64,000 bases of DNA from Legionella bononiensis (lineage in GTDB: Bacteria > Pseudomonadota > Gammaproteobacteria > Legionellales > Legionellaceae). The stretch is from positions 248,001 through 312,000 of the forward strand of contig NZ_JADOBG010000022.1 of NCBI RefSeq assembly GCF_016786215.1. Reading direction: 5' to 3'. Positions 1 through 9,182 of this stretch are shown one piece after another. The translations under genes were made by a program, and so were the position numbers. The notes under the pieces are model-generated. The model was given only the letters and a program-made list of their open reading frames with translations, made no database searches and had not been told where the DNA came from. How positions within the stretch are numbered: the first letter of the stretch is position 1; every line of letters starts with the position of its first letter.

Positions 1-24
1 GTGTTTTAAACAGGAATCCAGGCA

Positions 25-99
25 ATGAATCTCTTAGCCACCTTGCATAAACGCAAAATTGTGTCTAGATTAAAATTGAAAGCCAAGGATAAATCATGA
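25..99 (+). CDS. Possible 24-residue leader peptide before hss
   Basis: A short frame opens at an ATG at 25 and stops at a TGA at 97-99 that overlaps the ATG of the next gene (ATGA). It would encode a strongly basic peptide, MNLLATLHKRKIVSRLKLKA followed by KDKS. The overlap is the arrangement expected for translational coupling, and a weak AGGA lies upstream of the ATG. The frame is closed just upstream (TAA at 7-9), so it is not the tail of a longer gene. It could equally be chance; nothing in the base sequence alone proves translation. Confidence 0.25.
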   Translation: MNLLATLHKRKIVSRLKLKAKDKS

Positions 100-1511
100 A
101 TAAAAATATCAATCCTAAAATTAGCTTCAAAAACAACATCATTATGCTCGGTTTCGGTAGTATTGGAAAAGCGCTATTACCGCTTTTACTGGACACTTTT
201 GATCTTCATCCCTCTCAAATAACAATCATCACAGACAATGACACATCAAAAGATATAGCCCAGGAATTTGGCGTTAATTTTCAAATACAGACCATAAACT
301 CGGATAACTACCTTACGATTATTGGTAACCAACTTAAAGAAAACGATCTATTGATTGCCGTATCTACAGGAATATCGACTTACAGTCTGATTATGCTCTG
401 TGATCAAAAAGGAGCGCTGTTTATCAATGCTGCGACAGAACTCTGGAAAGAAGAATTCACTTTGAATGATTTATCCCTGGAACACAGAACAAATTATATG
501 TTACGTGAAAAAATCCTTCAGTTGAAAGGAACAACAAAAAAAACAGCACTAATTAATCATGGAGCAAACCCTGGACTGGTTTCACATTTTGTAAAACAAG
601 CTTTATGGAATATAGCAATTGATAATGGGATCTCTGTTTCCATGCCTGTTACAGCATCAGATTGGGCTCATCTGGCCAAGCGTCTTGACATCAAGGTAAT
701 TCACGTTGCAGAACAAGACTCTCAAGTCTCCGCGCTCCCTAAATCTCCTAATGAGTTTATCAACACCTGGTCAATTGAAGGTTTAATTTTAGAAGGTATG
801 CAACCCGCTGAAATTGGATGGGGGACACATGAAGCGCATTGGCCAGTTGATGCCCGCGCGCACACCGTAGGTCCTCGTTGCTCTATCTATCTGACGCGTC
901 CAAGCGCAAGTACCTTTGTTCGTTCATGGACACCATCCATAGGCGCGTTTCAGGGATTCATGATTACTCACCCCGAGACAACGTCAATCAGTCATTATTT
1001 AACTGTTCATGATGGGGAACAAGTGCTTTACAGACCAACAGTTCATTATGCGTATAACCCCTGCCCTGACGCTCGACTTTCTCTTGATGAATTACGGGGT
1101 AATGAATGGCAGAACCCTCCTAAACGTCGTCTCCTTTTAAATGAAATAATCGACGGAGGAGATGAGCTTGGCGTGCTGCTCATGGGTAATCAAAAAGGAG
1201 CGTATTGGTTTGGCTCTTCACTGAGCATTCACGAAGTACGACAATTGGCTCCTTATAATAATGCAACAAGCTTACAGGTTACCGCAGGTATGATTTCCGC
1301 AATAACCTGGATGATTGAACATCCCAATGAAGGGCTTCTTGAACCCGAAGAAATCGATCATCAATTTATTTTAAATAGCGCAAGTCGTTATCTAGGGACA
1401 CTCGCAGGGTACTATACCGATTGGACTCCTTTAAAAAACAGAGGGAATTTATACCCGGAAGATGTTGATTTAAATGATCCCTGGCAATTCAAAAATATAC
1501 GCGTTGGTTAA
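96..1511 (+). CDS. hss: Homospermidine synthase
   Basis: This 471-residue protein has the length and fold signature of bacterial homospermidine synthase, an NAD-dependent enzyme of the saccharopine-dehydrogenase-like superfamily. It makes sym-homospermidine from putrescine, using a second putrescine or spermidine as aminobutyl donor, in the cytoplasm. Visible features are an N-terminal Rossmann motif GFGSIGKALLP at about residues 20-30, a GANPGLVSHFVKQAL segment near 160, and the family-like WGTHEAHWP and GPRCSIYLTRP segments in the middle. The start is supported by AAGGA six bases upstream. It stands alone on the plus strand and a short basic ORF overlaps its start. Family assignment is confident; substrate preference is not readable here. 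Confidence 0.85.
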   Translation: MNKNINPKISFKNNIIMLGFGSIGKALLPLLLDTFDLHPSQITIITDNDTSKDIAQEFGVNFQIQTINSDNYLTIIGNQLKENDLLIAVSTGISTYSLIMLCDQKGALFINAATELWKEEFTLNDLSLEHRTNYMLREKILQLKGTTKKTALINHGANPGLVSHFVKQALWNIAIDNGISVSMPVTASDWAHLAKRLDIKVIHVAEQDSQVSALPKSPNEFINTWSIEGLILEGMQPAEIGWGTHEAHWPVDARAHTVGPRCSIYLTRPSASTFVRSWTPSIGAFQGFMITHPETTSISHYLTVHDGEQVLYRPTVHYAYNPCPDARLSLDELRGNEWQNPPKRRLLLNEIIDGGDELGVLLMGNQKGAYWFGSSLSIHEVRQLAPYNNATSLQVTAGMISAITWMIEHPNEGLLEPEEIDHQFILNSASRYLGTLAGYYTDWTPLKNRGNLYPEDVDLNDPWQFKNIRVG

Positions 1512-1623
1512 TCAGGATGATCTTATAGAATAGTACGACTGCAATCGACTGACATTTTGCTCTGAGGAATCCTGGCATTTAATTCCCCATAGGGTTGATA
1601 GTAAAATCATCTGGGCAAAAGTA

Positions 1624-1711
1624 CGTCATTCCCGCGCAGGCGGGAATCCATGTATCACATTGGCACCTGTTTGTGTTTGCTTAATGGATCCCCGCTTTCG
1701 AGAGAATGACG
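1624..1711. repeat. Diverged copy of palindromic repeat B
   Basis: The segment begins cgtcattcccgcgcaggcgg and ends cgctttcgagagaatgacg. It is a decayed relative of the nearly perfect palindrome at 7864-7950: the ends and the ggatccatg-type inner parts match and the arms are partly mutated. It lies in the gap between hss and the convergent gene ending at 1850. Confidence 0.7.
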
Positions 1712-1849
1712 TAATTTCAATCAGTGTGAATTAACCAAGGCCTATAAGATGAATAAATAAATGTCCGAATACCTCAGCATTGAGCTATCCAGATACTATT
1801 CATAGGCAGTTGATGAAATCGTTCCGCGACGTGTTAACACATCCTTGTG

Positions 1850-2581
1850 TTATCTTGGAGATAAATATCGTTCTTTCCCAAATCTTGAGTCAAAATCAAT
1901 TGCACTGGAAAGCATCTCATCAATTAACTTGGGCATTTCTTCTGATAAGTAAATTCTGGTTGCATTAAAATGGTGAATGAACAATGATTCTCCGACACTT
2001 TTTCGCAAAGAGGTTTCTATTTTAGCGCCACTCGGAGATCGAGGTAATGGGGTATTTATTCTGTGTAAATGTGCTTCATAAGATTTAGAAAGCAGACTTA
2101 ATTTTTCATAATATACAGTACTGATTTCGATCGCCCTTTCTAAACCGGTTAATCCGAGTCTACGGGCACTTTCAATTAATCGAACAGCAGACTCACATGT
2201 TTCTAAATTGATTGTTTCAGAATGAGTTTCTACATAAAGTAAACAGCATGCGAGTAAATACCTGCATTTCGCCTTAAGACTATTGATAAAAAAACTTTTA
2301 TCAGTCGATTCAACATCAATTAAAAGTTGTTTCAGATGATTTATGGCATTTTGAGCAACTTCGATAGAGCGATTTGTAAGTAATTGTTTTTTAATTTTAC
2401 TGTATGCTTCAGAAAGTTCGGCAGGTGTGCCTTTTTGGCTTTCCATAAAAAGAGCGTGTTTCAATTTTAAATCGATGATACTCGGAGTAGAAGGAGTAGA
2501 AGGAGTAGAAGGAGTAGAAGAGGCTGCTTGTGATTGGGTTGAAATACTATGAAAATTGAGCACTGATGTTGATCTTTTCAT
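1850..2581 (-). CDS. Uncharacterised protein with TPS microsatellite tract
   Basis: About 243 residues from the ATG at 2581, chosen because AGGA lies five to six bases upstream. An upstream in-frame ATG at 2644 would add a hydrophobic stretch but has no ribosome-binding site. No known domain is recognised. Near the N-terminus a run of four Thr-Pro-Ser units (about residues 21-35) is encoded by a 9-bp tandem repeat. The rest looks alpha-helical and charged, with segments such as EVAQNAINHLKQLLIDV. A hydrophilic protein without relatives, in a Legionella-like genome, is a reasonable Dot/Icm substrate candidate, but there is no direct evidence. A TATAAT-like -10 lies about 35 bases upstream of the start. 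Confidence 0.6.
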   Translation of the reverse strand: MKRSTSVLNFHSISTQSQAASSTPSTPSTPSTPSIIDLKLKHALFMESQKGTPAELSEAYSKIKKQLLTNRSIEVAQNAINHLKQLLIDVESTDKSFFINSLKAKCRYLLACCLLYVETHSETINLETCESAVRLIESARRLGLTGLERAIEISTVYYEKLSLLSKSYEAHLHRINTPLPRSPSGAKIETSLRKSVGESLFIHHFNATRIYLSEEMPKLIDEMLSSAIDFDSRFGKERYLSPR

Positions 2582-2770
2582 GAAGTTTCCTACACATATA
2601 AAAAGTACGAATATTATACAGTAATATGCTTTTAAATAAAACATGATGGCAATATTAAATTCATTTTAAATTGTATGTGCTTGAAAATTATCAATAAATT
2701 CGGTAACCGTCAGCTTGTACCTAGCGCACGATGAGGGTTCCAATAGATATTGAAAAATACATGGATTTCT

Positions 2771-2912
2771 TAGGGGCTGTTGACAATTACTCTATAACCC
2801 CTACGTGGCGCGGCTTGTCGGTGCCATCCAGCAAATCTCTGGATACCGCGGACAAGCCGCGGTACGTCGGCCTTCACGGATAATTAACACAATGAATGGT
2901 CAACAGAACCTA
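2771..2912. repeat. MITE-like element with imperfect terminal inverted repeats
   Basis: The ends read taggggctgttgacaatt and aatggtcaacagaaccta, an 18-bp inverted repeat with three mismatches. The interior holds a second GC-rich palindrome, acgtggcgcggcttgtcgg against ccgcggacaagccgcggtacgt (about 2803-2866). At about 142 bp with no coding capacity, this is the form of a miniature inverted-repeat element. Target duplications are not obvious. Confidence 0.55.
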
Positions 2913-2970
2913 TATCGAACTGTTTTTATTTATTAACTCACGAGGTGTCTCTACTTCCGTTCATAGATCC

Positions 2971-5661
2971 TTATATTCCAGGCGCAACGGTCTCGAACTC
3001 GATGTTCTTATCGTCTTTCTCGGATTTAAAAGACAATCTATTGCTCAAGGCGCTTTTAATATGCTCATTAAAATCCGGCCTCTCTTGCCAATCTTCGGGA
3101 ACAAGACTTTTAACATCATCAAACGATATTGCTGCATCAATTAAATACCGGAACAAAGGTAATTCGCTTTTGTCAAAAAATTGATAGCTCTGTTTCTTTC
3201 CAGGATTAACCAGATGAGAATATATTTTCAAATATTGTCCAACGAATGAGTGTTCTATAGCAGGAAAGGGTTGATTGGCTATAAGATGCTTGGTTACGCT
3301 TTTACCTCCAACGGTCATTCGCAAAAACTCCAACCGATGTTCCTCAGGTAACAGAATTAATATATCTTTTAACGATTGAATACGATATACAGCATGATCC
3401 AGTATCGTTTTCCCCTGACTGTCTTTCATTTTTACCGCGTCAATCCTCTGATCCTGGGGAAGTTTCTCTAATACAGTTCTTAACAATTTAGGGGCATTGG
3501 GGGTACTGCATAAATAAGGAATTAGTATTCTATATGCTTCACCCCTTTGATCATCAGTTAAGCAATCCCAAATAAGCTCTAATGATTCCGGATATAAAGC
3601 AGCGTATTGCAATACAGTTTGCCCTCTTGCATTCCTCATTGTCAGAGCCACAAATAGTTGATCAGGGGTTAATAAATTCACTATGACCTTGAGAGCCGCT
3701 GGGTTCTTTAAGGCTAAATACAATACTGTTTCGCCCTTTTGATTCGATGCATTAACTGCTACAGCCCTTGAGTTCGGCGACAGAGGAGTCAGCATGGCAG
3801 GCAGAGACCATGGTTTGTCTGCTGATTTATGAAGTGGGGTATCACCCACTTTATTAGATGCCGTAACCACTTGCAGTATTTGATGATCTTCCCTGTATCT
3901 TTGCAAAATGAACGTCAGAGATTGCGAATCATCCACAGCGCAATGCAGTACGGTATCACCGTCTTGATTGGGTTCACTTATTGCGTCATACCATGCGATA
4001 TCGGAATAGTAAGGCGATAAAAATTCTAAATAATCAGCGTTATGTGCCGCTTCATGGAGTACTGTATTGCCTTTCGCATTTTTATGTTGCATATCAACCC
4101 CTTCCTGTTCCAAACCTTTGGACAGAATGCCAACATTGTGGCAGCGACTTGATTGTACACAAGCTAAAAGAGGCGTGTTTCTCTGAATATCACAGGTTAA
4201 ATTAAGGATTGCTCCTTGAGTCAGCAAATAGTCAAAGATCTGAATATATCCCAACTCTGCGGCCCAAAACAATGCCGTTTTCTTTTCAGCATCGTGGTTT
4301 TCAATTTTAGCGCCCTTTTCTGCCAGAGTTTTGACCATCTCCAGATCATTATTTTTGGTTGCCGCAATCAGGGGGGTAACCCCGGATTTATGTTTTATCT
4401 CCAGGTTCGCGCCACGTTCTATAAGCAGCATAGCGATATCTCGACCTATCTCAATATCCAATCCATATAAAACATTGTCCAAAGTTAACATTAACGCCGT
4501 GTAATCGAGAGAATTTTCTTGAATATCCAGATCAATGCCTTGATCAATGACGTGTCGAATTGTGTCAATAGGGTTATTTACGGTGTTTAGGTTATTTACT
4601 ATAGTGTATATGATTACATGAAGCGCACTTCGTCCCACTTCATTTACAGCATTGATATAAGCCCCGTGTTGAATAGCACTAAAATCGATATACGGATCGC
4701 GTTGAATATAGCGATAATTTAGATTATTCAGTTCATTTATATATTTGCGATTAGCATCTACCAGAGCATGGAATTCTTCGATTCGTTCCCCTGCAGCAGC
4801 AAGTAGCAATTGAAAAAATGGATTTTTATTGTTGTCTCGGCCAACATGAATCATCAATGCCACAATACGTTGTAAACGTTTATTATCTTTTAGATTCTCA
4901 GTTTGACAGAACAAATCATCAAGATAAGGTCCCATTTCACTAGCAATCATCGATTTCAACTCATTAGACTGAACAGCGCCAATCAGAAGAAAAGGCATTT
5001 CTTTATGTGCCAGCACATATTGTTCGTCTTCAGAATAAGCGTGCTGACGATGATCCAGGGGATGAATAACAGCAGCAGGAACATTATAAAATGCCGGACA
5101 ATAACCCTCAGCATCCACATGCCCTGTATGCACATAAGGAACATCATATTGAGTGCACAGCATATGCCCCAAATAACGGAACATATCCTTGATCAGGTTA
5201 ACATCAACTCTGGGGAACACCGCTATTGTATTCAAACACAAAGAGCCATCATCACCTCGCCATGCCCAGGCATGAGCAATAATCGAGTCTTCAAGTTTTG
5301 GTGTGTCTCCATCCTGATGGTATAACACATAAAATCCTCCATTAGGAGAGCTTATGCCATGCTCAGCGGAATCGGTTATGCCATCAAACCGGTCGTAATG
5401 AAAAGATGCGGTAATGTTATCAAGACAGGCAGCATAGGCAGCTCCTTCTTCACTGAGCGTATCGAGTTTTTTAAGATAATAACCGGGATAACCAATCTGT
5501 TGACCATCAATAAACAGTTCAGGGATGTTCTGACCTCCTGCTCGTTTTAATGAGAAGAATCGGGTAATTTGTTCTTCTTTTCGAATGCCATGGCGTGTCA
5601 ATATAGCACGTGCGTCATCAGCTTTATTGGAAGTTAACGCGCAAGATTTATCAAAAAACAT
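2971..5661 (-). CDS. Large ankyrin-repeat protein, possible Dot/Icm effector
   Basis: About 896 residues from the ATG at 5661, which is preceded by AAGGA; a longer frame to 5775 would add a hydrophobic stretch with no clear ribosome-binding site. The first 80 residues recall a glutaredoxin fold (DDARAILTRHGI, then IPELFIDGQQIG), but the CxxC active site is missing: only one Cys is at the expected place (KSCALT). A middle part of unknown family follows, with GGFYVLYHQDGD and AWAWRGDDGSLCLNTIAVFP. From about residue 330 come many ankyrin-type repeats, for example GVTPLIAATKNNDLEMVKTL and KTALFWAAELGYIQIFDYLL. The C-terminus is acidic and polar (DDKNIEFETVAPGI). Ankyrin proteins of this size are common among Legionella effectors; that role is inferred. 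Confidence 0.75.
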   Translation of the reverse strand: MFFDKSCALTSNKADDARAILTRHGIRKEEQITRFFSLKRAGGQNIPELFIDGQQIGYPGYYLKKLDTLSEEGAAYAACLDNITASFHYDRFDGITDSAEHGISSPNGGFYVLYHQDGDTPKLEDSIIAHAWAWRGDDGSLCLNTIAVFPRVDVNLIKDMFRYLGHMLCTQYDVPYVHTGHVDAEGYCPAFYNVPAAVIHPLDHRQHAYSEDEQYVLAHKEMPFLLIGAVQSNELKSMIASEMGPYLDDLFCQTENLKDNKRLQRIVALMIHVGRDNNKNPFFQLLLAAAGERIEEFHALVDANRKYINELNNLNYRYIQRDPYIDFSAIQHGAYINAVNEVGRSALHVIIYTIVNNLNTVNNPIDTIRHVIDQGIDLDIQENSLDYTALMLTLDNVLYGLDIEIGRDIAMLLIERGANLEIKHKSGVTPLIAATKNNDLEMVKTLAEKGAKIENHDAEKKTALFWAAELGYIQIFDYLLTQGAILNLTCDIQRNTPLLACVQSSRCHNVGILSKGLEQEGVDMQHKNAKGNTVLHEAAHNADYLEFLSPYYSDIAWYDAISEPNQDGDTVLHCAVDDSQSLTFILQRYREDHQILQVVTASNKVGDTPLHKSADKPWSLPAMLTPLSPNSRAVAVNASNQKGETVLYLALKNPAALKVIVNLLTPDQLFVALTMRNARGQTVLQYAALYPESLELIWDCLTDDQRGEAYRILIPYLCSTPNAPKLLRTVLEKLPQDQRIDAVKMKDSQGKTILDHAVYRIQSLKDILILLPEEHRLEFLRMTVGGKSVTKHLIANQPFPAIEHSFVGQYLKIYSHLVNPGKKQSYQFFDKSELPLFRYLIDAAISFDDVKSLVPEDWQERPDFNEHIKSALSNRLSFKSEKDDKNIEFETVAPGI

Positions 5662-5888
5662 AAACTGAAGTCCTTTACAATTAAAGAGCGGTAACGATAT
5701 GCCAAAATATTTAACGAAGCAACATGCTGAATAGGTGAACAGATTAAGCGTCAATAGCGCTACATAGATTCTCAATAAACCTGAGAGTGAGGGGATTTAA
5801 TAGTATTTATATAGACAGGAACATGTTCCAATGCATGGTGAAAGCCCATGTTAATGCGATCACCACAGTCATTCTTTTAAAACAGAAC

Positions 5889-6416
5889 TTAGAGCTTCTT
5901 CATGTACAGAACTTCCTCTAACAAAGCCCCACCCTCATAAAACTCTTCCATTTTGGTTGTGCCAGTAACCTGAAAACCTAAGGATTCATAAAATTTTCGT
6001 GCTTGATAATTATCCGATAATACCCAGAGGTAAATGGTTTTATATCCAGAGGATGATAACTCGGATAATGCAGCCCGACAGAGTTTAGTGCCTAATCCCA
6101 AACGCCAATAATCAGGATGCAAATAAATGGCACTGATTTCTCCCTTTACCCCGCCGCCATGATCATCCCTGAATGCGCAAATACTGGCAAATCCAACAAT
6201 TTTATTATGGACTTCAATAACTAATACTTTTACCTTTTGTTTTATAAGGTCTGACCATTGTTGGGTTCGCTCTTCAATTGATAGCTCCTGCAATATGGAT
6301 TCTGGAATAAATTCTTTATACATTTCCTGCCAGGAACGAATATGATTTTCCGCTATCGCTTTTGCATCTTCTAATGTAGCCATCCTGATAGCAGACGCTA
6401 GATTGTTCTTCTTCAT
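5889..6416 (-). CDS. GNAT family N-acetyltransferase
   Basis: About 175 residues. It begins AIRMATLEDAKAIAENHIRSW, the typical first beta-alpha unit of GNAT enzymes. The acetyl-CoA-binding motif is clear in IYLHPDYWRLGLGTKLCRAAL (Q/RxxGxG/A-type loop RLGLGT), followed by the late strand and helix LWVLSDNYQARKFYESLGFQ. Such enzymes transfer acetyl from acetyl-CoA to an amine of a small molecule or protein; the substrate cannot be told. The start at 6416 gives a natural GNAT N-terminus but lacks a good ribosome-binding site, and an ATG at 6464 is the alternative. It appears to be a single-gene unit. Confidence 0.85.
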   Translation of the reverse strand: MKKNNLASAIRMATLEDAKAIAENHIRSWQEMYKEFIPESILQELSIEERTQQWSDLIKQKVKVLVIEVHNKIVGFASICAFRDDHGGGVKGEISAIYLHPDYWRLGLGTKLCRAALSELSSSGYKTIYLWVLSDNYQARKFYESLGFQVTGTTKMEEFYEGGALLEEVLYMKKL

Positions 6417-6547
6417 AATCAATACTATAAAATTGGAATCACTCAATTTATCATTAATTATCACTATTTATATAAACTTTTCTTCATAAACCGCTTTGCG
6501 TCATCTTAATTGAACGATTTTAATACTATCTATGTGCTCAATTAACT

Positions 6548-6583
6548 GTTCCGCTTCCTTACGGTCGCGGCTCGGTTTTCTTG
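6548..6583. repeat. Single arm of palindromic repeat C
   Basis: The sequence gttccgcttccttacggtcg followed by cggctcggttttctt matches both arms of the inverted repeat at 52411-52576. Only one arm is present here. It lies in the roughly 290-base gap upstream of the YciI-like gene; nothing else was seen in that gap. Confidence 0.6.
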
Positions 6584-6751
6584 TACCAATTTTTATTTGT
6601 CATGAATCGATGTTGTTCAGAGCTTGCGCTCCTCGTCAAAGGAATCTATTCTTTTAGTATATTTTTCTTTATTTTTTAAAGCGACCTGGAATCGGAACCT
6701 GATGATTTCATCAAGAAATTACAATAAATGTTCACCCAACCGGTATCTAAT

Positions 6752-7093
6752 ATGTATGAAGAATTTCCATTTGAACATTATTATGCGTTCGTGTGTACAG
6801 ACAGCGAAAATTCCAATGTCACAAGAGAATTGGGACGAGAGGCGCATGTAGCCCGATTAAACAAATTAAGGGAAGAAGGAAGGCTTTTATTGGCCGGACC
6901 TTTGTTAGATGCTCAACATCAGGGAGTCCCAAAAGGAGGATTAATCATCGCACAATTCAACTCACTTCCAGAGGCGGAGGAATGGCTGAAAGAAGAACCT
7001 TATCTAAAAGTAAATGCCTATCAGGATGTTACAATCTTTGCCTATAAAAACGTGTTTATTAATTCTGTCCAGGGAATACATCATGACCAGTAA
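6752..7093 (+). CDS. YciI-like protein
   Basis: About 113 residues from the ATG at 6752 (an ATG at 6728 is also possible; neither has a strong ribosome-binding site). It carries the YciI signature: an N-terminal strand HYYAFVCTD, then RLNKLREEGRLLLAGPLLD, then GGLIIAQFNSLPEAEEWLKEEPY and a C-terminal NAYQDVTIFAYKN. YciI proteins are small dimeric alpha-beta barrels related to muconolactone isomerase and their activity is mostly unknown. Its last bases overlap the start of the next gene, which encodes another alpha-beta-barrel protein, so the two are probably translated together. Confidence 0.85.
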   Translation: MYEEFPFEHYYAFVCTDSENSNVTRELGREAHVARLNKLREEGRLLLAGPLLDAQHQGVPKGGLIIAQFNSLPEAEEWLKEEPYLKVNAYQDVTIFAYKNVFINSVQGIHHDQ

Positions 7094-7802
7094 AACCATA
7101 ATCCTTGTAAAACTGAGCATCTCTTCAGAGAAAGAAGCAGAATTTAATGAATTTTATCATCACATCTACATACCCAAGTTAATGAGGGTGGTTCCAGAAC
7201 TAGAAACGGCACGACGTTATCAGGAGCATAATGTACAAGGTACACTTCGCTATTATAACAAACAGTTTTTAACCATCTATGAGTGTTCTCCCAATATAGA
7301 TGCTGAGATTATCCTTGAGGCAATAAGACAACGCCCGGGTCGTGAACAAGAAAAAAAAGAATGGGAACAATTTAAAACCAATGGATTAAATCATTTGGAA
7401 AGTGCCTGTATCTACACACAACGTTATCAACATCCACGTGGAACAGGTATGGATCAATTTGGAAGCCGCCCTTTTTTCATGGTCAGTGTTGAAGTAAAAC
7501 CAGATCAAATGGCTGTTTTTGATGATTGGTATGAACACCACTATTTGCTTAAGAATCTCGCTGATGTTCCCACTTGGACAGGATGTTGCCGATACAGCAG
7601 CCAGGGAAGAACACCTTCCAGACAGCTTACCCTGTATGAAGCTCATGATTTAACTACCCTGCAACAGAGCCTTGAATTGATGCGCGCACCCTATCGACTG
7701 AAAGAAAATGCCTCTTGGAAGCAATGGGACACTGGAGATAATCCTGTAATTACCTGGGAAGATGCCACCAGTTTCAAACCTATTTTTCGTTTTCCTGACT
7801 GA
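7083..7802 (+). CDS. Two-domain dimeric alpha-beta-barrel protein (EthD-like fold)
   Basis: 239 residues from the ATG at 7083, which overlaps the end of the YciI-like gene by 11 bases. The protein has two similar halves. Each begins with a beta strand and a helix with a WY/FY-H motif: IILVKLSISSEKEAEFNEFY then HHIYIPKLM, and later FFMVSVEVKPDQMAVFDDWY then EHHYLLKNL. This duplication is typical of ferredoxin-like dimeric alpha-beta barrels such as the EthD group. No catalytic function can be assigned. Pairing with a YciI-like gene of the same fold class suggests a shared, perhaps degradative, role; this is inference. Confidence 0.6.
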   Translation: MTSKTIILVKLSISSEKEAEFNEFYHHIYIPKLMRVVPELETARRYQEHNVQGTLRYYNKQFLTIYECSPNIDAEIILEAIRQRPGREQEKKEWEQFKTNGLNHLESACIYTQRYQHPRGTGMDQFGSRPFFMVSVEVKPDQMAVFDDWYEHHYLLKNLADVPTWTGCCRYSSQGRTPSRQLTLYEAHDLTTLQQSLELMRAPYRLKENASWKQWDTGDNPVITWEDATSFKPIFRFPD

Positions 7803-7863
7803 ATAAAGCATCATGGGACGTGTTGATTAATCCTACTTAAATTCCTACTCTTCACTGGTTATA

Positions 7864-7950
7864 CGTCATCCTCGCGAAAGCGGGGATCCATGCAACGAAT
7901 TAGCACCATGCCATATTGTTGCATGGATCCCCGCTTTCGCGAGGATGACG
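7864..7950. repeat. Palindromic repeat B, perfect 33-bp arms
   Basis: Bases 7864-7896 and 7918-7950 are exact reverse complements over 33 bases, beginning cgtcatcctcgcgaaagcgg, with a 21-base spacer. As RNA it would fold into a very stable hairpin. It lies between the convergent ends of the alpha-beta-barrel gene and the pirin gene and could act as a bidirectional transcription stop. A decayed copy is at 1624-1711. Confidence 0.9.
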
Positions 7951-8056
7951 ACCTTATAGAAATTGCAAATTTAGATTAGTCAATGCGCATTTTAAACACC
8001 TGAGTAGTGCTCAAGAACAAGTAGCAGTACGTCGACATCGAACTGTTCAACCAACC

Positions 8057-8977
8057 TTATTCCGGTAATGGTATGTACTCTTGATCATCGCCAGGGATTT
8101 TCCCAAATGCCCCCTCCTTCCAATCCATTTTAGCCTGTTCAATTCGTTCTTTGTTACTGGATACAAAATTCCACCAAAGATAACGGGGCTCTTCGAGAGC
8201 TGAGCCTCCAAGAATAATGACCCTGGAATTCGAAATGGCCTTTATTTTAACCTCAAAGCCAGGTTTAAGAATGAGCATTCTATTGCTACTGTAGCTCGTG
8301 CCATCAATCCTGATCTCACCGCTTAAAATATAAAGCGCCCGTTCCTCAATAGTTCCTGGAATACTTATTTGGCCGGATGCCTTAAGTTCGCATTCGACAA
8401 ACAAAGCATCAGTTTGAGTAACCACCGGTGATTTTAATCCCATCCATTCCCCAGCAATAACCCGTAAATTAATGTCTTTGTTGTCATAATAAGTCGGAAT
8501 GGTATTACTGGAATAATGGTTAAACGAAGGCTCCATTTCTTCCTTGTTCAAAGGTAAAGCCAACCAACATTGTATTCCCCAAAAGTGCTGTGGATGCAGA
8601 CGATCTTTTTGAGGAGATCGCTCTGAATGAGCGATTCCCCTTCCTGCCGTCATCAGATTGACTTCACCCGGAACAATCACTTGATGCGTTCCCAATGTAT
8701 CTCTGTGTTCAAGAACGCCAGAACACAAATAAGTCATGGTGGATAAACCAATATGGGGATGCGGGCGCACATCAATCCCTTTTCCAGTAAGAAATTCTCC
8801 AGGTCCCATTTGATCCCAGAAAATAAAAGGTCCGACGGTTCGTTTTTCTCTGGAAGGTAAAACGCGCCCTACCTCAAATCCACCAAGATCAACAGAGCGC
8901 GGAATAATCTCAAGATCTATGTGTTGCGGGCTTTTTTTAGTGTCGCACAGAGGTGTCTTTGTTTTGAAATAACTCAT
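8057..8977 (-). CDS. Pirin family protein
   Basis: 306 residues from the ATG at 8977, preceded by AAGGA eight bases upstream; an in-frame ATG at 9022 lacks this. This is a canonical pirin, a bicupin iron-binding protein. The N-terminal cupin holds RPHPHIGLSTMTYL and GRGIAHSER, giving the usual metal ligands near H73, H75, H117 and E119. Later segments MLILKPGFEVKI and SRVIILGGSALEEPRYLWWNFVS are also typical. Some bacterial pirins act as quercetinases or bind regulatory partners; the role here is unknown. It follows a minus-strand gene that ends at 9183. Confidence 0.93.
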   Translation of the reverse strand: MSYFKTKTPLCDTKKSPQHIDLEIIPRSVDLGGFEVGRVLPSREKRTVGPFIFWDQMGPGEFLTGKGIDVRPHPHIGLSTMTYLCSGVLEHRDTLGTHQVIVPGEVNLMTAGRGIAHSERSPQKDRLHPQHFWGIQCWLALPLNKEEMEPSFNHYSSNTIPTYYDNKDINLRVIAGEWMGLKSPVVTQTDALFVECELKASGQISIPGTIEERALYILSGEIRIDGTSYSSNRMLILKPGFEVKIKAISNSRVIILGGSALEEPRYLWWNFVSSNKERIEQAKMDWKEGAFGKIPGDDQEYIPLPE

Positions 8978-9182
8978 AATAGATATCCTTTGATCCTCTT
9001 TGTGCGTCATGCTAAAAAACATCTACAGCATCTCAATTGTTTCATTTCAGCACAAATTATATTTAAGTGTATGAATAACTCAGACCATTTGCCAATTTCT
9101 CGATCCATTCGAACGAATCACCTAACTCATCTGGATACTGTCACCATTGGAATCAGTGCAGATCGAATACTTAATGATGGAT

